Positions 42,434-51,330 of a stretch of 64,000 nt of DNA are shown here, piece by piece. The stretch is from JAEUIE01 sp046350055 (lineage in GTDB: Bacteria; Planctomycetota; Planctomycetia; Gemmatales; HRBIN36). Under the pieces are notes generated by a model. It saw nothing but the letters and a program-made list of their open reading frames with translations, was not told where the DNA came from and did not search any database. Numbering within the stretch: the first letter of the stretch is position 1; each line of letters opens with the position of its first letter. The stretch is from the NCBI GenBank assembly GCA_046350055.1, contig JAXMBC010000001.1, positions 1,550,001 through 1,614,000 on the forward strand, written 5' to 3'. A program made the position numbers and the translations under genes.

Positions 42434-45025
42434 ATGGCTCTGCAGCAGAAGTTTACACGGCTCATTCTGGAAGCTCTCGAAGACCGCACCGTGCCCGCCA
42501 CGCTGGTCAGCCCGAACCGGGTGACGTTTCAGGATATCGATGGCGATCTGGCAGAGGTGGTATTCTCGAAGCCGGTGCTGAACGCGGGTAATGTGAACGA
42601 GGCCCTGGTCTTCAATACTTCCTCCGTGAACGGGAACAATTCCACTCGGCAAAGTCTGCAGCAACTGAACTTGGTGTTTCAGGGTTCATTCGAACTCGAA
42701 GGTGGCGATATTACGGTTCGTGTAACCAAGAAAGCCCCACGGGGCGATGGCGAAGTGCATGTGGGGGAAGTCTTTTCGTACGGATATGGCTATGGTCAAC
42801 TTCGCTTCGCTGGCGATGTGCGCCGGTTTAACATGTATAGCTACAATGGTGACCAATTGCTGGCTCAGAAGCTAGATGTCAATTCGATAGGACGATTCGA
42901 ACCACAAATTAGCTTCTCTTCACTTATTGGCACTATCGGTACGTTCCAGGTGCGGCAGGATTTATCCGGCTCAGTGTTGACAGGGCTGAATGACTTCGAC
43001 ACTACTCACATCACGATCAACAAGATGATTGTAGGTGGGAATATTAAGGGTAAGTTCCAAACCGAGCATGCAATTGAAGAGATCACGATCAATGGCAATA
43101 TTGATGGGACCGCATTTTCCCCATCCTCAGGCGTCTTCTATCGGGGTGCGTTTTACTGTGGAGCTGTCAGCCATTTCACCTTGAAAGGATCCGTACTCGG
43201 CGGCACCACGGGTAGTTCCGGGCAACTGGCCTTCATTCCTGGTCTGGGTGAGGTAGGCACGGTGTACATAGGCGGGAGCGTCCGAGGTGATTCCATCTTC
43301 AGTGGAAATGTGGCCATCCTGGGAGGCGCTGAGAGTTTGACCATCAATGGATGCATCATCGGCGGAGACGGTGAATTCTCGGGCTGGGTACAGCCCGGTG
43401 AAACACCCACTATTCTCGTCAAAGGCTCTATTCTCGGTGGCAAAGGGGCTCGCTCCGGGCTGCTGAGCAACCAGACCTTTGATGTACCCTTCACGAAGAC
43501 TACTGAAAGCGTGACCATCGGCGGAAGCGTGGTGGGCGGTGCAGGCGAAGAATCGGGGCAAGCTCACTTTGTGAATCCAGTTCAACAGTTCCGTGTCGCC
43601 GGATCGTTGCGTGGCGGTGCTGGACTCAGGTCAGGCACCATCAGCTTCGATTCAGGAGTGATGGAAGCCATTCTGCAAGAGATTGTTGGCAGCAGTGGCG
43701 ATGGCAGCGGCGTGTTCAGTGCTGCCGACTTCGATCCAGATCAGGCCATGCACTATGTCTTTGTGCAAAGGTCGATCAAAGGAGGCAGTGGACAATTCGC
43801 TGGTGTCGCCGACCTGACTGGAAGTTTTCAGCTTCGCGTGAATGGCTCTGTGGTGGGTTCCACCGGAAGCCAAAGTGGGTTCGTACGGTTCAATTTCATG
43901 GATACACCCCCCTCGAGTGGCAGCACTTTCTCGGTACGTGGCTCGATGGTGGGTGGTAAAGGCACACAGAGTGGGTCAGCCAGTCTGGGTTCACCCATGG
44001 ATCTGGTTACGATTCAGGGTGACCTCGCAGGCAACGCCGGTGTCGTTTCCGGATCGCTCGGCATCGGCACTACCGTCAAACAACTCGTAGTGGGTGGCAA
44101 CCTGAAAGGTGGCTCCGGCTTCCGTTCGGGCGGAATCGACCTGTTCTTTGCATCCCTCGATTCGGTTCAGCTTCGCAAGAACCTGATCGGTGGCACCGGA
44201 GAACAGAGCGGTGGGGTCTCGTCCATTCAGAGCACCGTGAAATCAGTCCAAGTAGGAGGAAACATCGCTGGTGGTATGGGAAACCAGTCAGCAGTCATTC
44301 AGCTTGATTCGATTGACTCGCTGCAGGTCAATGGATCTATCTTGGGTGCTAAGGATGGTGTGCTGGCAGGCGGTGTCAACATTGCCAACTTCATCAACAC
44401 CGCGCGAGTCGGAGGAGACATCGCTGGGTTCTACGGCTACATCCAGGTCGGCCAATACCTCGGCCAGGGCTACCTCGGTTCGCTTTGGGTTGGCGGCAGT
44501 ATCCGTAACAGTGCCGTCATCAGCACCGGGGCCATCGGGAACATCACGGTGAGAGGCAGCATTCTGGCAAGCGATGACTCTGCCACGTATATCATCGCCC
44601 ACGGTGCAACCACAGGCTACTCTACGCCTGGGCAACCTTATCTGCTCAACTCGCTCACCGTACAAGGCAGCGTCACCAATACATTGCTACTCTTTGGAAC
44701 CACACCTTCGGATGATGTCTTGCTGGCCAAGGTGGGCACCATCACCGTGGGCAAGAACTGGCAGAACAGCCAGCTCATCGTGGGGTATGCCGCAGGTGTT
44801 GATGGCCTCATCGGCACCGAAGACGATGTCCGCCTTACCACCGAGGCATCGACCCTCGACAGTCTGGTGATTGCTGGCAAGGTACTGGGGCCGAAAACAA
44901 GTTTGATCCAGGCCGCACTAGTCTCGCAACTGCAACTCGGCCAAGACTTGGTTGCTCTCAACACAGGCGAACTGAACGACGATCTTGTGCTTTCGCAAGT
45001 CATGAGGATATACGAGAAAGTATAG
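42434..45025 (+). CDS. Large secreted/surface protein with LEDR-type signal and Gly-rich repeats
   Basis: Start at ATG 42434, 6 bases after GAGG. 863 residues. N-terminus FTRLILEALEDRTVPATLV is the planctomycete LEDR/LEPR-type surface-protein signal. Residues from about 210 to 690 consist of around a dozen irregular repeats of about 38 residues with the core GS.VGG.G..SG and a following beta strand, predicted to form a beta solenoid. Further repeats end near 790 and a short C-terminus follows. No enzyme motif. The gene is divergent from the ECF sigma/anti-sigma operon (255-base gap with a small hairpin at 42344-42360). Confidence 0.85.
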   Translation: MALQQKFTRLILEALEDRTVPATLVSPNRVTFQDIDGDLAEVVFSKPVLNAGNVNEALVFNTSSVNGNNSTRQSLQQLNLVFQGSFELEGGDITVRVTKKAPRGDGEVHVGEVFSYGYGYGQLRFAGDVRRFNMYSYNGDQLLAQKLDVNSIGRFEPQISFSSLIGTIGTFQVRQDLSGSVLTGLNDFDTTHITINKMIVGGNIKGKFQTEHAIEEITINGNIDGTAFSPSSGVFYRGAFYCGAVSHFTLKGSVLGGTTGSSGQLAFIPGLGEVGTVYIGGSVRGDSIFSGNVAILGGAESLTINGCIIGGDGEFSGWVQPGETPTILVKGSILGGKGARSGLLSNQTFDVPFTKTTESVTIGGSVVGGAGEESGQAHFVNPVQQFRVAGSLRGGAGLRSGTISFDSGVMEAILQEIVGSSGDGSGVFSAADFDPDQAMHYVFVQRSIKGGSGQFAGVADLTGSFQLRVNGSVVGSTGSQSGFVRFNFMDTPPSSGSTFSVRGSMVGGKGTQSGSASLGSPMDLVTIQGDLAGNAGVVSGSLGIGTTVKQLVVGGNLKGGSGFRSGGIDLFFASLDSVQLRKNLIGGTGEQSGGVSSIQSTVKSVQVGGNIAGGMGNQSAVIQLDSIDSLQVNGSILGAKDGVLAGGVNIANFINTARVGGDIAGFYGYIQVGQYLGQGYLGSLWVGGSIRNSAVISTGAIGNITVRGSILASDDSATYIIAHGATTGYSTPGQPYLLNSLTVQGSVTNTLLLFGTTPSDDVLLAKVGTITVGKNWQNSQLIVGYAAGVDGLIGTEDDVRLTTEASTLDSLVIAGKVLGPKTSLIQAALVSQLQLGQDLVALNTGELNDDLVLSQVMRIYEKV

Positions 45026-45141
45026 CCTCTCAGCACCCCCTCATCCCCGGTTAATTCCTTCTGAGTGACCCACGCCGAAAGAGTTAGGCCACCATAAGCT
45101 GACGACACCTGTCTTTCGCTCAATTCTTCGAGGATGATGTC

Positions 45142-46527
45142 ATGCGCCGGCTGCTTCTGGGGTTGGCTGTTTTCTCTCTCATCACCACCTGCCTGCAAGC
45201 GACCGATTGGCCACAATGGCTCGGTCCGAAACGGGATGGCGTCTGGCGGGAATCCGGTCTTCTGGAGAAGTTCCCTGAGAAAGGGCTCAACATTCGCTGG
45301 CGCACGCCGTTGGGCAAAGGCTATGCCGGGCCAGCCGTAGCGAATGGTCATGTGTTTGTGATGGATTGGAATCGTCTGAAGGATAAGGATGGCAACAATA
45401 TCAAGCCCACCAAGGAAGGTATCCCTGGTAATGAACGACTACTTTGCCTCGACGAGACAACGGGCAAGATTGCGTGGGAATATACATATGAAGCCAAGTA
45501 CAAACTTTCGTACCCGAATGGACCACGCGTCACTCCGGTGATTGAAAATGATCGCGTCTATGGTATTGGTGCCATGGGGCATTTCTTCTGTGTCGATGCC
45601 AGGACGGGTAAGGAAGTTTGGTCGAAGAATCTGACGAAGACATATAGCACCGAGCCGCCTGTCTGGGGCTTTTCTGCACATCCACTCATTGTTGGCGATC
45701 TGATCTACACCCTTGTTGGTGGCAAGGATTCCGCAGTCGTTGCTTTCGACAAAAAGACAGGTGAAGAAAAGTGGAAGGCGCTCAATGCTCAGGAAGTAGG
45801 CTACGCCCCTCCAATCCTGATGAATGCTGCAGGACAGGATCAGCTCATCATCTGGCTCAGCGAAACACTTAATGGACTCGATCCCAAAACAGGCAAAGTG
45901 CTGTGGACGCACAAGTATCCCAGCGATGGCAAGGTGGATCGCCCAGCGGTCTCCATTGCCATGCCTCGTCAGGTTGACAAAGATCAACTCTTTATCACAA
46001 CCGTGTACCATGGGCCTCTGATGGTCAAACTACACCAGGATACGCCCGCAGCCAGTGTAGTCTGGCAAGTGGCAGGGAATATGGCCAAGCTACCTGAAGG
46101 TTTGACCGCATTAATGGCGACGCCAGTATATCTGAAGGGCCATCTCTATGGTGTGGATATGAAAGGCCGGCTAATGTGCTGCGATGCCAATGATGGCAAA
46201 GTGAAGTGGGAGACGTTTGATCCGATCATCGACGACAAGGCCCGTGCTTCCAAGCGTAAGATTCGGGAAATCGACTGTGGCAATGCATTCCTGGTGCAAC
46301 TGGGTGAAGGCAGCGAACATTTCCTGCTCTTCAATGACACAGGGTATGTGATCAAAGCCAGGCTAACGTCTGAAAAGTATGAAGAGCTGGGTCGCTTCAA
46401 GCTGATCGAACCGACTCATGATGCCCGCGGTCGAACAGTGGTATGGTCTCATCCTGCGTGCGCCAACAAACACATCTATGCACGGAATGACAATGAAATT
46501 CTGAGTGCATCGATGCAGCAACAATAG
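45142..46527 (+). CDS. Exported PQQ-like beta-propeller protein
   Basis: 461 residues with a signal peptide MRRLLLGLAVFSLITTCLQA and then DWPQWLGPKRDGVW, the usual opening of planctomycete PQQ-binding-like propellers. Blade repeats: LLCLDETTGKIAWEY, FFCVDARTGKEVWSKN, VAFDKKTGEEKWKA, LNGLDPKTGKVLWTH, LMCCDANDGKVKWE. Related in fold to BamB and to quinoprotein dehydrogenases, but no catalytic signature is clear, so it is probably a structural or binding protein in the periplasm. Confidence 0.9.
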   Translation: MRRLLLGLAVFSLITTCLQATDWPQWLGPKRDGVWRESGLLEKFPEKGLNIRWRTPLGKGYAGPAVANGHVFVMDWNRLKDKDGNNIKPTKEGIPGNERLLCLDETTGKIAWEYTYEAKYKLSYPNGPRVTPVIENDRVYGIGAMGHFFCVDARTGKEVWSKNLTKTYSTEPPVWGFSAHPLIVGDLIYTLVGGKDSAVVAFDKKTGEEKWKALNAQEVGYAPPILMNAAGQDQLIIWLSETLNGLDPKTGKVLWTHKYPSDGKVDRPAVSIAMPRQVDKDQLFITTVYHGPLMVKLHQDTPAASVVWQVAGNMAKLPEGLTALMATPVYLKGHLYGVDMKGRLMCCDANDGKVKWETFDPIIDDKARASKRKIREIDCGNAFLVQLGEGSEHFLLFNDTGYVIKARLTSEKYEELGRFKLIEPTHDARGRTVVWSHPACANKHIYARNDNEILSASMQQQ

Positions 46528-46539
46528 AAGTGAAAAGTA

Positions 46540-46567
46540 GCCCCTCTTCCAGCAAGGGAAGAGGGGC
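46540..46567 (+). terminator. Hairpin after the propeller gene
   Basis: GCCCCTCTTCC (46540-46550) and GGAAGAGGGGC (46557-46567) form an 11-base perfect stem with a 6-base loop, 13 bases after the stop. ATAAAA follows rather than a T-run, so termination efficiency is uncertain. The next start is only 6 bases later. Confidence 0.6.
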
Positions 46568-46572
46568 ATAAA

Positions 46573-47115
46573 ATGGAATTGTTATCTTCTCGTGATCGGG
46601 TGATGCAACCCACCCCCACTAACACCCTTGGTCTTCGTCCCATACCTGGTCCAGATCCGGTTACGATGCCGGATTACACAACTTGGATCTGGGCTATCCC
46701 TCTGGTGTTGATCAGTATTCTGGCATTCTGGTGGACGCGTCAGAGACCTGGACGTGTATTTACGCCCCTGGAACAGCTAGAGGCTATTCTGGATAAGACA
46801 AAACCAGTTCCTGATCGATTTCTGCGGGCAGACCACTTGCTTCGGGAATACCTTGCGTGGCGACATGATCCAGCATGGCTGACCACGACCAGTAATGCCA
46901 CGCAGCCCCTGTGGAAGGCCCTGTTTCCTGAAGATGCTGACCTGGCATTAGGACGATATCTATGGTTCACCAGCCTGGATGCCTGTCGGTTTGGCAAAGA
47001 TATTCTCAACGAGGAACAACTTTTTGCCTACTGCCTGGAAGTACAGCGGCTCATCACACATGTCGAAAGTCAGCATGAAAAAGAAGTGAAAAGGGCCAGT
47101 TCTTCACCAGCATGA
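46573..47115 (+). CDS. Single-pass membrane protein, unknown
   Basis: 180 residues from ATG 46573; ATG 46603 and later starts are also possible, with no good Shine-Dalgarno for any. One helix (WIWAIPLVLISILAFWW, about 38-55) separates a short Pro-rich N-terminus from a cytosolic-looking helical domain with FTPLEQLEAILDK. The layout resembles DUF4381-type small proteins of BatA/VWA clusters, but no such neighbours are present. Function not recognised. Confidence 0.6.
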   Translation: MELLSSRDRVMQPTPTNTLGLRPIPGPDPVTMPDYTTWIWAIPLVLISILAFWWTRQRPGRVFTPLEQLEAILDKTKPVPDRFLRADHLLREYLAWRHDPAWLTTTSNATQPLWKALFPEDADLALGRYLWFTSLDACRFGKDILNEEQLFAYCLEVQRLITHVESQHEKEVKRASSSPA

Positions 47116-47410
47116 AACAAATTGCCCTCGAGCGGCGAATTAACTTATATCGGCTGCAGCAAGGTAGTGACTTTAATTGCTACACTTGTTTGTAGTATGG
47201 TGCAACAGTCTTGTAATAGTTTCAGAATGTACAGTAGTGTACAAAATAAACCTATTACAAAGTGGTGTACCTGAAGCAGCGGAACCTAGCCTCTGGACTA
47301 CGGTTTTCTAGAAAAACAGAAGAAAATGCTCAAGGACGGAGACTTTGGCATCCTTCTTGCCATATAGTTTGGCATCAACCTACCCCCACCCTGTGCAAGG
47401 ATGTACTCTC
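47116..47410. other. Upstream region of csrA
   Basis: No gene. It contains the nested palindrome at 47211-47260 and is AT-rich around it. csrA has AAGGA about 10 bases before its ATG. No certain promoter boxes. Confidence 0.5.
47211..47260. promoter_or_regulatory. Nested palindrome upstream of csrA
   Basis: Outer arms TTGTAATAG (47211-47219) and CTATTACAA (47252-47260) are perfect complements; inner arms TGTAC (47228-47232) and GTACA (47239-47243) surround AGTAGT. The whole 50 bases are close to a double palindrome, suitable as an operator for a dimeric regulator or as a long hairpin in the csrA leader. Confidence 0.6.
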
Positions 47411-47626
47411 ATGCTTGTTCTCACTCGTCGCCCCGGTCAGAGAATTGTCATCGATGACAACATTGTTGTCAGCGTGGTGTCCATGAAAAATGGCCAGGTT
47501 CGCCTCGGTATCGATGCGCCATCCAGCGTGCACATCGTTCGGGAAGAACTGCAGCACACGCCCCCCAAGCCGTCTATACCAGCACTCATCGCACAACGTG
47601 CAGGACTTTCCGCTTCGCTGAATTAG
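47411..47626 (+). CDS. csrA: Carbon storage regulator CsrA
   Basis: The ATG at 47411 gives 71 residues starting MLVLTRRPGQRIVIDDNIVV, the exact family N-terminus; longer in-frame starts are not credible. CsrA is a dimeric RNA-binding protein that blocks ribosome binding at GGA motifs. Conserved KNGQVRLGIDAPSSVHIVREEL contains the RNA-contacting Val-His-Arg-Glu stretch. The C-terminus (about 50-71) is an unusual Pro/Ala tail. Monocistronic behind a striking palindrome. Confidence 0.95.
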   Translation: MLVLTRRPGQRIVIDDNIVVSVVSMKNGQVRLGIDAPSSVHIVREELQHTPPKPSIPALIAQRAGLSASLN

Positions 47627-47764
47627 GCGTAAGCCCTACGGCAGGATGTTCGTGCTGAATATCACTCCGGTTCTCAACTACTTCCCATTGATGCACCAGT
47701 CGCACTTTGACGATGTCGTTAGACAGGGCATGGCGCCCCGTCCCTTCTTCGCTAGGATGCGATC

Positions 47765-48886
47765 ATGGTTTGTCGAACCCAGGCTTCCCGGCTTTGGCCG
47801 CTCTTTCTGAGTATTGCCTTCATTTGCCTGGTTCTCTCCACCAGTTTCATCAAGGCCGATGACCAGGCAGTACAGCCTGCGTCATGCTATGCCTGTTGCC
47901 ATACGACGCTGCCAGCCTGCCTTGACGTGGTGAAGTGCCTGCGGATCCAGGGCAAGGTGCTGGATTTCACACAGAACCATGGCCGGGACCGTCGTATCTA
48001 CTCCCCCAGTCTGGGGGACAAACGAGATCTGTATCTTTATTTACCACCCGGCTATTGTGCAGAAAAGCAGTACCCGGTGATGATCGTGCTCCATGGCATA
48101 CTGCAGGATGAACGTGCCTTTCTTGACTGGGTGGTGAAGCCTTTGGATGATGCTATTGTCGCGGGGAAGTTGCCTCCAATGATAGTTGCTGCGCCTGATG
48201 GCAGCTTTACGGGAAATCCCGATCCGTGGGATTCAGGCAGTTTTTATGTCAATGGTCCACGAGGCAACTTCCAGTCGTGGATCGAAGACGACTTGTGGCA
48301 CTTCCTGCTTTCGAACTTCTCCCTTCGGCCTGAACCGGAAGCTCACGTGATGGCAGGAGCTTCCATGGGTGGCGTGGGAGCGTTCTGTATCGGTTTGCGT
48401 CACCCGGAACGCTTTGGCTTGCTTGTCGGCTTAATGCCTGCACTTAACCTTCGATGGATGGACCGGTACGAAAACTACCTGGCACCCTTTGATGCTAACA
48501 ACTGGGGCTGGCGAAACCGTGTCGATAACCCACGCGAGGTCATTGGCAAGTTCGGGCCACTCAAGATTCACATGAAGGATATCCTGATTCCCGCCTTTGG
48601 ACGAGGCAACTCTGCCATTCAGCTTGCCAGCGAGAATAACCCGATTGAGCAGATCGATCGACACCACGTGAAGCAGGGGCAGTTTCAGATGCTGATTACG
48701 ATTGCAGGGAGGGATAATTTTAACCTCAACGCCCAGGCACACAGTTTCGTACATCTCGCCCGTCACCGTGGCTTGCAGGTGGATACGTATGAAATGCCCC
48801 GTGGTACGCACGACATTGGCACTGCCCAGAAAATGATACCTACCGTATTTGATTGGCTGCAACAGAAGCTGGCAGCTTATCAGTAA
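47765..48886 (+). CDS. Secreted esterase D-like hydrolase
   Basis: 373 residues with a signal peptide (about 1-31, FLSIAFICLVLSTSFIKA) and a short Cys-rich stretch after it (SCYACCHTTLPACLDVVKC). The alpha/beta-hydrolase core has YLPPGYCAEKQYPVMIVLHG, nucleophile elbow GASMGG near residue 200, and a final GTHDIG His. PF00756 family (as at 5896-6837). The Cys cluster CYACCH lacks the CxxCH order needed for haem c and may be disulfide or metal binding. Confidence 0.83.
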   Translation: MVCRTQASRLWPLFLSIAFICLVLSTSFIKADDQAVQPASCYACCHTTLPACLDVVKCLRIQGKVLDFTQNHGRDRRIYSPSLGDKRDLYLYLPPGYCAEKQYPVMIVLHGILQDERAFLDWVVKPLDDAIVAGKLPPMIVAAPDGSFTGNPDPWDSGSFYVNGPRGNFQSWIEDDLWHFLLSNFSLRPEPEAHVMAGASMGGVGAFCIGLRHPERFGLLVGLMPALNLRWMDRYENYLAPFDANNWGWRNRVDNPREVIGKFGPLKIHMKDILIPAFGRGNSAIQLASENNPIEQIDRHHVKQGQFQMLITIAGRDNFNLNAQAHSFVHLARHRGLQVDTYEMPRGTHDIGTAQKMIPTVFDWLQQKLAAYQ

Positions 48887-49203
48887 CGAACCATGCTGGG
48901 ATCGACCTGCAGAGACCAGGCGTCGATCCCACCTTGCAATGACATGACACCGGACAGTCCCTGCTGTTCCAGAAAACATGCAGCGTGCCAGCTCCGCACA
49001 CCATGATGACAGTAGACGACCAGCAGAGCATGGCCCGGCTGGACTTCCTGCCAGCGTGCTGGCAATTCCTGCAAGGGCAGCAGCTGGCTCTGTGGCAATG
49101 CAACGTGCGCGTGCTCCACAGGCAACCGTACATCCAGAAGATGTACTGCCTGGCCTTTGTTGAGCATGGAAGCCAGCTCCAGCGGTGTGATTTCTGATGG
49201 CAT
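48880..49203 (-). CDS. Rhodanese-like domain protein
   Basis: ATG 49203 gives 107 residues: ITPLELASMLNKGQAVHLLDVRLPVEHA and the active-site loop VVYCHHGVRSWHAA (catalytic Cys), then LQGGIDAW near the end, all as in single-domain rhodaneses (GlpE-like). Transfers sulfane sulfur. It follows the phosphatase gene by 10 bases and overlaps the end of the convergent esterase gene by 7 bases. Confidence 0.93.
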   Translation of the reverse strand: MPSEITPLELASMLNKGQAVHLLDVRLPVEHAHVALPQSQLLPLQELPARWQEVQPGHALLVVYCHHGVRSWHAACFLEQQGLSGVMSLQGGIDAWSLQVDPSMVRY

Positions 49204-49213
49204 GAACGTGACT

Positions 49214-49903
49214 TTATTTTGTATCAGTGACAGTACCCCGACGTACGTCACCGCGCTGGTTTGCTTGAATATAGTCGTGAGACGTGAGATCGAGTGCAGT
49301 AAGCCAGCCGTCTGGACCGTAGACCCAGGTATCGATGCAGAGATGATGACCTGCTGACAGTGGCAAACCGCTGGGTTGATGGGTGTGACCGCAGACGACA
49401 ATCAATCCTGAGGGATGTGGCTGGGGATTGTTCCACTTTAGCCAGCGTAGTTGATCCCAAGGCTGCTGTTCGAGCGGAAGTGATGGATCAGTGCCACCGT
49501 GTACACAGAGATGCCCAGCTTCTTCGACGGCATCGACCATGTCTTCCCGGATGAAGTGCCAGTGCTCAGGCGGAATGGAGTCAGGCCAGCCGGGAGCAAT
49601 GCCGGTCGTATTGCCGTAGGATTGCAGCGTCTCCTTTCCGCCATAGTGCTGCCAGACTTGTGCGTAACCAGGCAGGTCACGGGCAATCAGCAGCATCTCT
49701 TCATGATTGCCCTTAATGACACTGACAGGTCGCAGTTTGCGCAGTGAAATGATTCTGTCGATGACCTTGCAGCTGTCAGGTCCACGGTCTATCAGGTCGC
49801 CCAGAAAGATGAGATGGTCGTCGGGCTTTAATTCCAGAGCTGACAAGAGGGTATCGAGTGCGGTCAGGCAGCCGTGCACGTCGCCAATCGCCCAGTAACG
49901 CAT
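49214..49903 (-). CDS. Metallophosphoesterase / PPP-type Ser/Thr phosphatase
   Basis: 229 residues with all PPP metal motifs: GDVHG (7-11), GDLIDRGPDS (35-44), KGNHEEM (64-70), a His in VHGG, and CGHTHQP near residue 170. Bacterial PrpA-like protein phosphatases and symmetric Ap4A hydrolases share this layout; a role opposing the kinases in this window is possible but not shown. Between the HEAT-like gene (8 bases upstream) and the rhodanese gene. Confidence 0.93.
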   Translation of the reverse strand: MRYWAIGDVHGCLTALDTLLSALELKPDDHLIFLGDLIDRGPDSCKVIDRIISLRKLRPVSVIKGNHEEMLLIARDLPGYAQVWQHYGGKETLQSYGNTTGIAPGWPDSIPPEHWHFIREDMVDAVEEAGHLCVHGGTDPSLPLEQQPWDQLRWLKWNNPQPHPSGLIVVCGHTHQPSGLPLSAGHHLCIDTWVYGPDGWLTALDLTSHDYIQANQRGDVRRGTVTDTK

Positions 49904-49911
49904 GGTTGTTA

Positions 49912-51213
49912 TTACCGAGTGGAAGAAAAGCCGGGTTGATGCGCGGCTAGCAATGCCTTCCCCGCCTGGATATCACGAGCTTGTGGGGCCAATGGGCTTC
50001 CCCGATATTCCAGTTCCCAGCAACAATGAAGAGCATAGATATCTTCAGGACTCATCTGCGGATGGGTTTCACCAAGCAGGGAAAAGGTGATGGAGCCTAC
50101 CATGCCCACGCCATTCTGATAGTGGTTGTGTTCCAACTCGGATGACTCCTCATCCACTTCATAATGATAAGCAAAAAGCCAGACCGGACGACGATCGCGT
50201 GTTGGTGGCCAGTAGAGCTCCCGTGTGTCGAGAAGATGTATCTCATCAGGAGCGCGGCCAAACTCATCAGGATGGGCGAGCCAGGCAACCAACTCAGCCT
50301 GTGCCTGAAAGACAGGCTCCAGCACTTCACGTGGGATTGCTTCCTCCAATTCCAGTTCGCGCAGGTAAAGACAAGCCTGCTTGCTATGCTCTGGAACCCG
50401 ACAGAGCCGGGCCAGCATGTTAATACCTGCTGCGCTACCCAGCTTGGCAGAGGCCCAGGCACCTTCCATCTGAACCATGGGACTGGTGTGATCCAGGGAG
50501 AGCGCCAGCAATTCTGCGCGTTGGCCACCATGAATGAATGGCAGACTGGCTGCAGCACTCTGTGCATAGCTGTGAAATTGAGGATCCTGCATGGTCAGAT
50601 ATTGTCGCAGCAGCTCATAGCCAGCCTCCGTATCGAATGGATGCGCATCCAGTTTTTCGGCCAGACTGAACGTGTTCACCCAGTCAAGGTAGGCCACACC
50701 GATGAAACCCGCAGGCAGGGGATGACTGAGGGCGATCAGGATGCGCTCCGCATGAGGATGGCCCATCTCCAGCTGGCGGAAAATGACAGACCAGAGCCTG
50801 CCTTCCTGATGCAGACCTTCCTTGGCTGCAAGAATGATGCGTTCCGCCCCGGCATTATCTTGAAACAAGGCAAAGAGCTTGAGCAGATAGAGCAGATCCA
50901 GTCGATTGGAGCGTTCGTCGAACAACTGAATCAACGGAGGGAGACCATACACCTTGAGAACATCAAAGGCTTCCCGGGTTTCCACTTGTTGAAAGAGTCC
51001 CACAAGCCAGTCGAGTGAGGTGCGGGGGGTGACGGGAAGATCAGGTGTTTCTGGAGGCAGCTCAATCAGTCGAGTGAGTGCCAGGCAAATAGCGTGTGCA
51101 CTGGAGGCAGAGCGCACCTTATAGTCGCCCAATTGGGCAATCTCACGAATGAGGTCGCCATTGGGCAATAGACCGCGGGCCAGGGCTGCTTCCAGCGAAC
51201 CTACTGCGGCCAT
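49912..51213 (-). CDS. HEAT-like helical-repeat protein, unknown
   Basis: Start at ATG 51213 (a GTG ten codons upstream is open). About 433 residues, mostly alpha-helical pairs of HEAT/ARM style (for instance LFQQVETREAFDVLKVYGLPPLIQLF and VQMEGAWASAKLGSAAGINMLARL), without signal peptide. The last 100 residues differ: WLFAYHYEVDEESSELEHNHYQNGVGMVGSITFSL. Repeat architecture suggests a protein-protein scaffold. No family name assigned. Confidence 0.7.
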   Translation of the reverse strand: MAAVGSLEAALARGLLPNGDLIREIAQLGDYKVRSASSAHAICLALTRLIELPPETPDLPVTPRTSLDWLVGLFQQVETREAFDVLKVYGLPPLIQLFDERSNRLDLLYLLKLFALFQDNAGAERIILAAKEGLHQEGRLWSVIFRQLEMGHPHAERILIALSHPLPAGFIGVAYLDWVNTFSLAEKLDAHPFDTEAGYELLRQYLTMQDPQFHSYAQSAAASLPFIHGGQRAELLALSLDHTSPMVQMEGAWASAKLGSAAGINMLARLCRVPEHSKQACLYLRELELEEAIPREVLEPVFQAQAELVAWLAHPDEFGRAPDEIHLLDTRELYWPPTRDRRPVWLFAYHYEVDEESSELEHNHYQNGVGMVGSITFSLLGETHPQMSPEDIYALHCCWELEYRGSPLAPQARDIQAGKALLAAHQPGFSSTR

Positions 51214-51330
51214 GACTGGCGGGTTCTCCGAGGATATCAACACCTTGGCATTTGTTGTAGGTGATGGTGTCTGATCTGGTTAGGGATGTTCCTGGTAACT
51301 TCCTGTGATCGGCTGAGTAGAATGCTCTTC

